The position numbers and the translations under genes were made by a program. The notes under the pieces are model-generated. The model was not told the origin of the DNA. It searched no databases and saw only the letters and a list, made by a program, of their open reading frames with translations. Positions 10,702 through 23,000 of a DNA stretch of 64,000 nucleotides are shown here, piece by piece; within the stretch, counting starts at the first letter, position 1, and each line of letters starts with the position of its first letter. This stretch comes from Apostichopus japonicus. Its lineage: Eukaryota; Echinodermata; Holothuroidea; Aspidochirotida; Stichopodidae. The DNA is taken from NCBI RefSeq assembly GCF_037975245.1, contig NC_092576.1, forward strand, positions 44,087,611 to 44,151,610, given 5' to 3'.

Positions 10702-11345
10702 GGTTTTCCTTCAGTTTCTACCTATCATCATGAATATTCAGTGACCGCCAGTCGTGACCTCATAACCCGATTTGCCGGCTCAGGACGATAGAACAGTCCC
10801 TTACGATGCACATGTTTTAACTGAACCAGAGTATAAAGAAGACGAGGCCCTGTCAAGAAGTCATGAATATTCATGCTGCCAGGCCAGTTGTTGAGATGAA
10901 TACTTTGTTCATGCATATTTATGAGAAGACGACCTTATAAGAGGAAAGAATGGTTTGAGTTTGTTGCTTGCATGATGACCTTTGGATGTTGCAATCTTCA
11001 GGCTGTTCCACTCAACTTTGATGAGATGACAATGCTAGGACAACGTAAGCAGAGGTAACCCCCTGTGGTACTGGTTTTGCTACGTTGGTTGTGATCTAGC
11101 TTTGAGTATGTTAAAACCTAGCCTTGAGGACATTAAAGATGTCTGTATGAACCCATTTAGATTGGGTTACTACCTCCGGCAGTTAGATAACATCCCTACC
11201 AGTCCCCTAGGGTGTAGTTCTACCCATTTCAGCGGAATTGGGACTTTGGAAAATGGCAACCAACCATGGATGGCATGGGACTCTTTGATAATTCGTCTCG
11301 GCAAGACAAACTTTTTAAAGTCTGTAAATAAACGTCCTGCTAGAT
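10702..11345 (+). terminator. RNF2: RNF2 3'UTR with candidate poly(A) signal
   Basis: No gene-like coding follows the stop codon. AATAAA lies at 11327-11332, followed within 20 bases by a GT/G-rich stretch (ttgtggggg), the usual layout of a cleavage site. It predicts a 3'UTR of about 0.65 kb. CATGAATATTCA motifs near 10730 and 10861 may fold. Confidence 0.5.
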
Positions 11346-11734
11346 TGTGGGGGCACTGAAAACTTGTCCACAGCTGTCTTGGTTGAACTGATGATTACAC
11401 ACAGTAGAGATGTGGCTTTAAGCAAGACAGCAAAGGACATCTCAATGTTAACGAGTAGGTCACAATGCAGAATCTGGTGAATACTGAATTATGTCTCGCA
11501 AACTTTAACTTTTCCCCTACAGTTTCTAGGAGTCCGAGGATGGTCTACCTAGAGCGGAATGTTTACACTTCACTTTTACAAAGACAGTATAAGACAATCG
11601 AAAATTAAATAGCAGTTGAAAATATGACTGATGTGAAATGGTCGATATTGTCATGTTAACATAAAATAGATTCCTTAAGTTTTGTGCCATCTTCCTAAAA
11701 GTGAAAGTGGATCCTTCACATATACTTAAAGAGC
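11346..11734. other. Intergenic, nothing recognised
   Basis: AT-rich sequence with no conserved coding segment or repeat recognised. Confidence 0.4.
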
Positions 11735-11920
11735 AGAAGACAAAGTTAATGATTGAAGTAAATGAAGACAAAGTTAATGAGTGAAGTTAATGAAGACAAA
11801 GTTAATGAATGAAGTTAATGAAGACAAAGTTAATGAATGAAGTTAAAGTAGACAAAGTTAATGAGTGAAGTTAATGAAACCAAAGTTAATGAGTGAAGTT
11901 TATGAAGTTAAAGTTACTGA
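11735..11920. repeat. 28-bp minisatellite
   Basis: About six copies of a unit containing GACAAAGTTAATGARTGAAG with few substitutions. Confidence 0.88.
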
Positions 11921-12127
11921 ATGTTTGGGAGGAATGTTGTCCTATTCTGTTCTCCAACATGTTATTTTCTCTATCGTCAACCGGATGTGAAATACAGCTA
12001 AAGTCCATTCTTTTAGAAAAAGAAAATTGTCGTCATTTTGAGTTCTTCATATTTTTTAAAAATCTTTCAGATTTCGATGTGAACCTTTGTAAGAAAGAGA
12101 ATTGCAAAATAATGCAGCAAAACATGG

Positions 12128-12467
12128 TAATTTATTATTATTTATTAACTTAATCTGGTCATTGGTAACTTATCACACCTACTGTACACACCAAAGTGTG
12201 CACAATTCAATCAATCTCTCCTGGGGCACAACAGTGCACCATAGCCACGTGTCCCCCGGGGGACTTCCCATAGGGTGCAGCCACAAACCGGCGCACGCAA
12301 CTTTATTTACAAGTTACCTCGCAAGTCCCCATTTATACACCTGGGTGAAGGGAGGCAATGGAGATAAAGTGCCTTGCCCAAGGACACAACGCAAAAATCC
12401 TGGCAGGACTCGAACCTGCAATCCTTAGATCACAAGTCCACTGCCTTAACCACTTTACCACAGCTTC
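12128..12467 (-). mobile_element. tRNA-derived SINE, minus-strand copy
   Basis: Reverse-complement copy of the 6928-7318 SINE. The B box (GGTTCGAGTCC on the minus strand) is at 12406-12416 and the A box (TGGTAAAGTGG) at 12450-12460. The CCTTGGGCAAGG and CACCCAGGTG body segments are shared. It lies between RNF2 and VPS26. Confidence 0.9.
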
Positions 12468-12757
12468 TTTTCCTTTAACAATGGAACTATGTTGTTTAAT
12501 TAGTTAATTGTTCTGCTCACTCTAAATTATGTTGAAATTATAAGGAATAAATTTAATACACCTGTCGATGGTGAGGAACGTTTTCTTTTCATAAAACTTC
12601 ATATGAACAACTGAACACGAAGGATCACATTCAACAACATGTCCTTGCTAAGCTAGTAACACTATGTTAACATGTCATGTATGAGGTCTTGAAAAGTCTC
12701 ATCTTTGTCCCCAATGAAACTGTGCACGAACATTACATCTGAGTATCTGACCTACTG

Positions 12758-13272
12758 TAGTGTTGTAGCTAGGAGGGGGGGTCAAGGGCGGGCACGTGCC
12801 CCAGGTTTAGGGGGGCACTGAAATGGGAGAATGAGAGTTAAAAAAATAAGCACTTTTTTAGAAAAACATGAAATTGATGTATGTCGTCAGGAATGAATAT
12901 ATTCCAGTTTCTAATAAGAATCTGAACTGAATGTAGTTGTTTTTATTAGCATATTATATAGATTGTGATTTCTTTTCAGTCCATTTAGACCGTTTTCTCT
13001 GTTTTTATTCTGTTCTGTATTCTGTAATGACCCAGAAATTTCTTCTGTATTCTGTAATGACAGAGAAATTTCTGGTACTTCTAAGGTTCTAAGGCAGTAG
13101 ATTTCGAAAGGTGGAAATACCATAGGCGCACCATTTGATTTGGGGGTGGGGGGGGGGGGGGAATTAACCAAAAATTTCTGCGTGCAATTTACTTTTTCTT
13201 TCAGTAGTGGGGGTGGGGGGTGCAATTTTCTACTCTTGCACCCAGGCGGCAAAACCTCTAGCTACGCCACTG
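12758..13272. mobile_element. hAT-like MITE with near-perfect 8-bp target duplication
   Basis: Inverted ends: left TAGTGTTGTAGCTAGG, right CTAGCTACGCCACTG (complement CAGTGGCGTAGCTAG). Flanks are ACCTACTG (12750-12757) and ACCTATTG (13273-13280), an 8-bp duplication with one mismatch. There is no transposase inside; it has GGGCACGTGCCCC-type sequence and G-runs. An 8-bp duplication and CAG...CTG ends point to hAT mobilisation. Confidence 0.8.
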
Positions 13273-13280
13273 ACCTATTG

Positions 13281-16200
13281 GTCAGTATTAGACTATACAG
13301 TTCAGTCACTTTCTTTGTTGTACCTCAGCCATTTAAAGGGGTATTCCTCAAAATTTAAAAGTGGTCTTCAAACATAAGTTGTACTGATAGCAGCAGAGTT
13401 TAACCATCTACGAGACACATCGATATTAATTATTGTGCCTAGCCATCGATTACCTAAACAACCAAGAAAAATCGTAGCTTTTAATGAAATCTTCCCACCC
13501 ATAACTGCCACAAACAAACAAAACCAGGAGAAAAATAGTTGAAAGAGCAATATGAATAATGATTTTTGTTTTTTAATTCCTCTATACAACTTAAAGATTA
13601 CTTTGCAGTTTGTACATGCATGATCACAGTTACATCACATCGGCACATAAACTGATTGCCTATACTGATACAGGTAACCTTTGCAACGTAAAATTTGCAC
13701 AAAATAATGTAATTATCCCTCAAAATTAAATTCACCAAGGACAAAAACTAAAATAAAAATACTAAATGCAAGTTCGAAAGAGTCAATGCATCTTTGCTGA
13801 TTAACGAGAGAGAAGGCTGCTTTAATCAAAGGGAGAGAGTGATTGTCTCTCATCTGACCTCGCACTGTCGATGAAGTTAATGTTATCTCCGAAGTAGAGT
13901 AAACGGCTGCTTTTAACCATACTTTGTCAATTCTTCGTGACCTCAAGCTAATGAATATTTAATTCTAATGAAATATTAATATCTAATGAATATTTACATC
14001 CATTCAGGTCACTTGTACAGTAGTACTAACAATGAATGCAGAAGTAATATGTCCATACAACCTCCATCTCCTAAGAAGAAATGTAGCAGTATTGACTTAA
14101 AAGAACTGTGAAGGGACCGGCAAAGAGATTTTTGTGGCAGGTCATCTATATTATAAGATGAAAGATCAGAAGAAGCTTGATCTCAGATCGCTTCTACAAC
14201 TTCAACATTCTGTATCATATCTGTAAGGAAGGATCCCAGTTCACCAAAAAAGAAAGAAAAAGGACAAAAGTGAACTTTGTATGTAATTTTGAGGACCACT
14301 CATGAATATGCGGATTTGATTAACAGTTTTGCCTCCCGTCCTCAAAACAAGAGACACCTTCCATAATTCAAGTATTCTGGAATGCTAGATTACAATCTCT
14401 AGCCCTATGCACCACCCCATTCCCCCCTCTTGATACCATCCATCCCATCTCTCTACTGGATTCCAACTAATTGCATCTGTCTTGAGTATGTTAAGGGCGA
14501 CACATCATTTAATGAGTCCACGGTAATGATAACCCAGAAGCTTTCCCAACAGTTCCCCAATCCCGCCCCCCCTTCCGGCCCCCTGCACACAACCCCACAA
14601 ACATACACTCTCTCAACTTACTCTCTACTAACACCACATCAACTCATAAGGACAAGATAATCCCTCCTATGAGATGCACTATCATAACTAACACGAAGGG
14701 ATTGCTTAATATTCAACACCCAGTTGATACATTTAGATGACCAAATAGTGAATGACCTAATATGCCAGCTCAACCTAGCTATCGTGACTCCTGTGGTGTA
14801 AGCTGCTATCCTATCATGTTGTATGCTATGAGTCTTCTCAACTGTCTACTTGGCCTCTCTGACGTCGTTCAGTACGAAATTTCTCGTTTCAAAGTTCAGA
14901 GAAAGATTGGATTATCTTTAGATATTTTCCACAGGTTGATACCATCTTGCTGTAAAATAACCCTCCTGGGCATGCTCAGACTACAGGATTTTGATTAAAC
15001 ATATTACTAGTAACTAAAATAAAATGTACTTATAATTACATATCACAAAAGATGTATCTATCAACTAAGCCCACCGGGGGGGGGGGGGGCAGTGGGTCTT
15101 TTAACGCAGTGATCGGCATTTCCATAACCAAATGGGCAAGTTACTAAAGTGTTTTAATCTTGAGATATTTAGATGAAAAATGCAGAATTGATAAAAAACA
15201 AAGGACTGAAAAGCACCCAATATGTGATACTGAGAAATTATATATGTCATACACAAAAAAAGACAGAGATATGGACTAGAAAAACAAAACAAAATGGAGA
15301 CAGCATTACAAAATAGAAAGTAACCCCATTACCTTCCAGAGAATAACTTTTGCAAAATCATATCCTTCCAATCATTAATATATAATTATAAAATGATGGA
15401 CAACACTACGGCTTCTTTACAAGTTCCGTTTCGTTTTTCATCAGTTTCACTCGGCCGAATGAAACGAGGAACAACACGGTCGACTCTTGTAACCGTCCAG
15501 CCAAAGAACGAAAGACAGAGCCCTGGTTAGCTGACCATATACATATACCTCCAAATATGCTAAAAATTGCTAAAACTTCAGAAGTTTTCCTATAGAGGCA
15601 CCTGAGTGAGACAGTTGACATTGCTCAGATAGTGACAAATTGCCTTCTAGCTTGGCAGTAACATGTTACGAAACAGTGACCAATATTGGGCATTCTAGCA
15701 TACTGGGGGGTTCCGACGAACTCTAAATGGTTTTGGCCATCACCGCAAAGAGATACCACAGAGGTGCAGCAAAGATGCCATTCATTGGTCTTACATTAAG
15801 TCTTACAGATAATGCTAAAAAGAAGGGGGTAGGGGAATGGGGGGGGGGTAAGAATCCTACCATGGATATACAAGATATTTTCATTTGTGAAAGTTTGGCT
15901 GAAGGGTGGAACAGTGTATCTGAACTGAAACACATACAACAGCTTTCTATGGGAAAGGTTTGGAGGTATGCTAAAAATCATCTGTTCGCTTCAAAGTTGG
16001 AATGTACCACTAGCTTTCATGTATATTTCTTTACACTAAACACTTTCATTTTCCACATCGATTGAGTAATAAACACTGGTAACATTTGGCTTTCTTACAA
16101 TGAATATTTGATGGATTCATTGAAGCTCTGCCCCATATTTCTGGATGATCATGCAAAGATTACAATTTACTGAGGTAAAAAAACATAATTGGTCCAGTAC

Positions 16201-16506
16201 AGCCTGAAAACAAAATGTCAACATGTTGTACTTTGCTAAAATATCTCACCATGTTGTTATTAGTCGGTCAACAATTCTTGTGAACAAAGTTTGGAAACAG
16301 GTTGGCATGCTTGTAACTCCCAGAATATGATAATATTACATTCCAGTACAGCTTGAAAACAAAATGACAAAAAAATTGTCAAAATGCCGCTCTCTAGCAA
16401 TTTATCAACTCCTTTGCTAGCAAGACAGTTTCATGAGGTGTGCCTGATAAATGATACACTTCAACTGCTCATCCTGACTAAAAGAGATTCATTAAAAACG
16501 AAGTTA
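13281..16506. other. Intergenic between convergent genes, no gene recognised
   Basis: AT-rich sequence with a C-rich patch near 14400-14600 and G-runs at 15076 and 15840. The short open frames show no family resemblance or splice pattern. A phrase near TCCAGTACAGCYTGAAAACA occurs at about 16193 and 16341. Confidence 0.45.
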
Positions 16507-16512
16507 TTTATT
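16507..16512 (-). terminator. VPS26: Candidate VPS26 poly(A) signal
   Basis: AATAAA on the minus strand (TTTATT on plus), about 445 bases past the VPS26 stop codon. It is the nearest good match I found, and no transcript evidence is available. Confidence 0.4.
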
Positions 16513-16957
16513 GGCTAGCGTCTCAATTTTGCCGATGTGTTTTATCACTCTCATAAAGGCTAGCATAACACATGGCAAAAGTGTAAGAACCGGAGTAATA
16601 TTAATGACGTACAGCTAATTAACAAGGTTTCGTAACAACTAATCACGGTATTCAATTTACGAAACACGGATAACAAATGATTTCCAAGGCCCTTAAAAGA
16701 CCTATATCCTGTTTTTCTTAAGACCATATCCTGTATTGCAGAGATATGTCCCCAATGGTTTCCACTTTGCTGAAGACATATGAGGACATTCACACACGCC
16801 CAGTCTCTGCTTTATACTTATGGGTACATATATGTAACCATGAGTGGACATTTCATAAATTGGCCGATGTTGCTGGGCACTGCATCTGTTTTGTCTTTGA
16901 TCTCAATAATAAATTGGTTATATCTTGTTTCTTGGGGTACACATAGAGAAGTCCACC

Positions 16958-17056
16958 TTAAACACCCTCCTCTTTTTCAGGTTGTTTTCTGGATTCAAGT
17001 TGCTGGAAAATGACCGGTTTCTTCGCTCGGTCTGGCTTCCTCCAGACAGTAATCTC
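16958..17056 (-). CDS. VPS26: VPS26 terminal coding exon 9
   Basis: Acceptor gcccacag. It begins EITVWRKPDRAKKPVIFQQL and ends in a charged tail (EKEEGV) at TAA 16958-16960. The divergent short tail is typical of VPS26. Confidence 0.93.
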   Translation of the reverse strand, partial: EITVWRKPDRAKKPVIFQQLESRKQPEKEEGV

Positions 17057-20000
17057 CTGTGGGCAAAATGATAATCAACAGTAAGATTGATATCATTCAA
17101 AAGAAAAAACAAAAAAATATTGAGAAATATCTTCTGGGTTTTTGCTTGCTTATTTTCTTTGTTTGTTTATTGATGTTGAAAAATGAAATTGTAGTTTCAC
17201 CCTTTCAATTGCGACAACTGATTTCCTTAAAATGGAATTTGGGGAGGTTCAATGTTACAGTGTTTCCAATTGGTTGAGATTTGCCCCAATTGATAATTGC
17301 TAAAACTTTTAGCCAATCACTCTCCAGCAAACATATTCATGAGGATCTATTGAAATATCTAGCAAGGTTTGAATGCAGTACTTAGCTGTATATATTGAGG
17401 TGTGGATTAAAATATCACCCCATCACATTAAACAATTCGAACTCCCAACATATGCAACACGGTCTTTGAAAGTTTTATAGATCTACTTCTTGCCAGCAAA
17501 TTATGTACTAAAGAACTATAAATAAAGCCGGCAACATTCTTCACATGCATTAACGTTGCACAAGAATGTTGCCACTTGGGCTAACCTGTTGTTTAAAGTA
17601 GCGTCGTTCCTCTTCGTCGACTAGGACCAGGTTAAGGTAGTAGCGAACTGAAAATTTCTTGTTTACGTCTCTCATCGTTGGGGTGAGCTCGTACCCGGAG
17701 AGGAACAGCCTGATTGGAATAGATTCCCCTTAAGGTAAACAAAGATGCAAATTGTTGTGTCAAACCAGAAAGTCAAAAGACTTAGTGATTCCTTGCCCAT
17801 ATGATAATAAACTTTAGGTAGAAGATTTTCTAACGATCTGAAATGCTGAGCAGAAATGGCAAGTCTTGCAGAATGGAGTAATGCATATCTATGCAAAGAG
17901 GGTCGAAGGTCACACAAACTTCACTTCTGTAAAATTCTACTTATTCTGACTATAACCAACAATTGACCTTGAATGACCTTTGACCTACATGAAAAACAAT
18001 AGGGATTATCTTCTCATCAAAGGCTACCAACATACCAAGTTAAAGTTCAGGAAACTTTTCTTCTTGAGATATTGTATTCACAAGGTTTACAGCCTTTGAC
18101 CTCTGGTGACCTCAAATAACCATTAGCCTCCATGAAAAACACTAGGGATCATCAGTACACCAAAGGCTACCAATATACAAAGTTAAAGCAACTTTTACTT
18201 CTTGAGATATCGTGTTTACACGGTTTTCAGACTTTGACCTGTAGTGACCTTTGACCTTCATGGAAAACATGAAAAACCATGTCGGACGCCATCAGTTGGA
18301 GTTTCACAAGTTATTGCCCCCAAGAGCCATAATTGACCTTTGGTGACCTTGGATTACATAACGTTTATTTAGTAAAACGTGCATCTACTTCATTCACAAT
18401 ATGTCCCAATATATCAGCCATGTCAGACTTCGTCACTGGAAGTTGTTGCAAAAATTAACGTAAGTGGACATTTTTTTGCCCATAAGCAACCTTGAATGAC
18501 CTTGGATGGCGATTTTATGAAAAATGTTCCCCTTGATGAAGTGCACTCCATCCTTAAATTGTTATGCACTCCAATGTACGTACACAATGTTATTGCTAAA
18601 AAGGTATCAAATCCAACCGTTGGCACCTCATAACTTAAGAACCAGGTGTCCGATCGAAGTGGGAGTTAGTTTCGTCTATAGAGCACACAGAGCTCTATCA
18701 TATATTAAAATATTGACAAACATTTTTTTCTTTGCCTTGTATCTCCTAAAATGAGCATATTTATAAAAAAAACATGTCGGACCCTGTCAATGGAAGTTTG
18801 TTTTCAGCCTTTGACCTCTGGTGACCCCAAATGACCTTTGACCTCCATGAAAAATAACAGGGATAATCTAATCACTAAGATTTACCAACATACTATGTTT
18901 AAAGCTCAAGTCAACTTTACTATTTGAGATATCATGTTTACATGGTTTTCAGCTTTTGACCTCTGGTGACCTCAAATGACCTTTGGCTCCCATGAAAAAC
19001 CATAGGGATTACCTGCTCACCAAGGGCTATCAACACACAAAGTTTAAAGTTCAAGCATCTTTTACTTCTTGAGATATCGTGTTTACAAGTTTTTTTAACT
19101 TTTGACCTCTGGTGACCCCAAATGACCTTTGACCTTCATGAAAAACAATAGATATTTTTTGCTCACCAAGGGCTATCTACACACCAAGTTTAAAGTTCAT
19201 GCATCTTTTACTGGCTGAGATATCATGTTTACATGGCTTTCCGCCTTTGACCTCTGGTAACCCTAAATGACCTTTGACCTTCATGAAAAAGAGTTGGGAT
19301 CATCTGCTATCCTAGGTCAATCCACAGTCTAATTTTCAAGTTGAAGCATCTTGTACTTCTTGAGATACCGTGTTTACAATTTTTCCCGTCTATGACCTCT
19401 GGTGACCTCTCAAATGACCCTTGACCTCCATGAAAAAAGATAGAGACCATCTACTCACTAAGGGCTACCCACATACTAAGTTTGAAATTCCAAAAACTTT
19501 TACTCCCTGAGATATTGTGCTTACAAGGTTTTCAGACTTTGACCTCTGTTGACCTCAAATGACCTTTGACCTCCATGAAAAACAATAGGGATCATCTACT
19601 TACCAAGGGCTACCCACATACCAAGTTTGAAGTTCATCCAACTTTAACTTCTTGAGATACCGTGTTTACAAGAAAAGCGTCACATACACACACACATACA
19701 TTCATACACACACACGCCATCACCATCGCATAGATTCCTTTCGGCCTTCGGCAAGGAATCAAAAATAAGGTCTCAGAGTAATATTAACCACTGACATGTG
19801 GAGTAACACACAAATCACTCACATGAGACAGGGTACCAAACAACCCACTCACATTAGATTAAGTACCATACAACCCACTCACATCTGATTAAGTACCACA
19901 CAACCCACTCACATGAGACAGAGTACCACACTACCCACTCACATGAGACAGGGTACTACCCAACCTACTCACATCAGATTAAGTACCACACAACCCACTC

Positions 20001-23000
20001 ACATGAGACAGGGTACCACACAACCCACTCACATCAGATTAAGTACCACACAACCCACTCACATGAGACAGAGTACCACACAAGCCACTCACATGAGACA
20101 GGGTACCACACAACCTACTCACATCAGATAAAGTACCACACAACCCACTTACATGAGACAGGGTACCACACAACCCACTCACATGAGACAGGGTACCACA
20201 CAACCCATTCACATGAGACAGAGTACCACACTACCCACTCACATGAGACAGGGTACCACACAACCCACTCACATCAGATTAAGTACCACACAAGCCACTC
20301 ACATCAGATTGAGTACTCCACAAGCCACTCACACAAGACTGGGTACCACACAACCCACTCACATGAGACAGGGTACCACACAACCCAGTCACATCAGAGG
20401 GAGTACTGCACAGAAAGACCCACTATCATTTACCCACTCATCACTAAGGACTGCAAACCACAGAGGTACAGCCATTATCATCAATCCATCTATGAATGCA
20501 TGGAAGTCTCATGTCAGACTAACTGTGTTATATCCGATTAAGATCAACTTGATTATCACATAACCCTCTCAAGTCAACGAGACAGACCAAAATATTTCAC
20601 CCGAGCTTCGTAGACCAAACTGGAGCTTTACAGATTTTCTATGTATGTTTCTCTGGTTGGTTGGATGAACAAGCAACTTACAGTTCATAGTTTCTTCCAA
20701 GGCTAATGGAAAGACTTACACTGAGCAAATAAGTCTGGCACCACATACAATCCCTGTGAATTCATGACTATTCTACTGGTTACTCACCCCGTACTGGTGC
20801 ACCATCCATGATTTCATACTTGGCAATGGTTTCATTCTCGTTGAAAGTATTGGGACCTGGCGAGACACCAAAGAAGCTTTTGTTTAACTTTAATATCAAG
20901 GATAGTATACGAATATTTTCTACCACAAGTTTCCTTCATGCTGCAGCAGAGGTTAACACCGTGTAGGAGGCAGGTAATAAGCAGGGATAAGATCGTAGGG
21001 GAAGCTATGGTCGAACACAACTAGAATGAGATCTGTCTCAAAAACAAGATATCATTATCTCTTTTCCCTCGGACATAGTCACCGATATAAATTCACAGAC
21101 ATAATTACATGAATGTTAGCAGCACATACATTCAAAAAGCCGGACATAGATATCTCAGTCTTTCATTATGACATGTCATTCCAGATCAGAATGGGCTGTT
21201 CAGGATACTGAACGTTATGATCATACTGCCACAAGATTCAGCCACTAGGGTTAATATCCATGTGATGAAGGTGCTGCAGTGCCAGGCTCGAAATCCTATT
21301 CATATATATATGTATATATATATATATGAATATAAATAATATATATATATATATATATATCAAATTTCATTTAACAGAGTCTGTTCAAAGTACCTCTTTC
21401 GAGATCTGGTTTGAGGAATCACAACTTTCCTTAATACTGTTTCCTTAACCTCTGGACATACAATCAGCGTTCATAGCCTAACGGTTAGGGTGTCAGCATA
21501 TAAAGAAGGAGGGCTGGGTTCAAATCCCGGGGGGAAGCTGGAAATTTTTTCACTGTTCTGGATTTTCCAACTCACTACAATTTCATATATAGATATATAT
21601 TCATATAAAACGTAATTGGAATCTGACTGTACTGTGAGAGTAGGCCACAGTTTCCCAGTTTGTAACAAAAAAACAGGCTGATAAACGTCTTTGGCCAGCA
21701 ACTTAAAAATGTCCCTTTTGGCCTTCCATGTAACGGCAGCTCTACTTACCAGATCCTGTTGTCTCTCTCTTTATGATGGCAAGCTCCATGTGTTTGATTT
21801 TAATTCTTACCAGCAAGAAATAGATTTTACCCACGATGACGTCCTTCAGGTGATATCTAGCAGGGAATCAGAGAAGATTTTTGTGAGAAAAATTCATCTT
21901 GGAATTATTTTCCCTGTGATATTTGATTGGTTATATAAGTACCCCTATTTCAATAGATTCTGTATCGATTCACATCCCCGAGTTTCTTCAGGTTCTTGTC
22001 ATGTTACTCAATCTGAATTTGAAGAAGCCTTTAAAATCACTGATCTCCGTGAGAACAGACCTCGCCTACAATTAAACAGTCTATCATAATCAAATGCGAC
22101 ATTGATAAAGCCCAACATGCCAACGACTATCTCAATTTAGCTTAAAGTTTGTACTGATTTACATTGACTTGTACGCTAACACCATATATAACAGCAAATC
22201 AACACCATTTATAACACCATCCCAAACTCTCTATGTAGGGAGTCTCTATTGACCAGACTCCATCTTAATGAATATTCAACAGGACTTACTATAACTTGCT
22301 GTACACTCAAATTCTCAAACTCTCTATGTAGGGAGTCTCTATTGACAAGATTCCATCTTAATGAATATTCAACAGGTCTTACTTTAACTTGCTGTACACT
22401 CCAATTCCCAAACTCTCTATGTAGGGAGTCTCTATTGACAAGACTCCATCATAATGAATATTTAACAGGACTTACTTTGACTTGCTGTACACTCAAATTC
22501 TCAACTCTCTATGAAGGGAGTCTCTATTGACAAGACTCCATCTTAATGAATATTCAACAGGACTTACTTTAACTTGCTGTACACAAAAATTCTCAAACTC
22601 TCTATGCAGGGAGTTTCTATTGACCAGACTCCATCTTAATGAATATTCAACAGGACTTACTTTGACTTGCTGTACACTCAAATTCTCAAACTCTCTATGT
22701 AGGGAGTCTCTATTGACAAGACTCCATCTTAATGAATATTCAACAGGACTTACTTTAACTTGCTGTACACTCCAATTCTCAAACTCTCTATGTAGTGAGT
22801 GTCTAATGACAAGACTCCATCTTAATGAATATTCAACAGGACTTACTTTAACTTGCTGTACACTCAAGTTCTAAAAGTCTCTATGTAGGGAGTCTCTATT
22901 GAGAAGACTTCATCTTATTGAATATTCAACAGGACTTACTTTAACTTGCTGTACACTCAAGTTCTCAAACTCTCTATGTAGGGAGTCTCTATTGAGAAGA

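Noticed and set aside
15727-16065. 112-codon plus-strand frame in the RNF2-VPS26 gap
   Set aside because: No recognised family, low-complexity G-run inside, no splice context.
19913-20563. 136-codon plus-strand frame of MRQGTTQPTH repeats
   Set aside because: Translation of the 30-bp minisatellite, antisense to VPS26.
21691-22089. 132-codon plus-strand frame
   Set aside because: It overlaps VPS26 exon 6 (21750-21856, minus), which fits the family residue for residue; the plus frame is its shadow.
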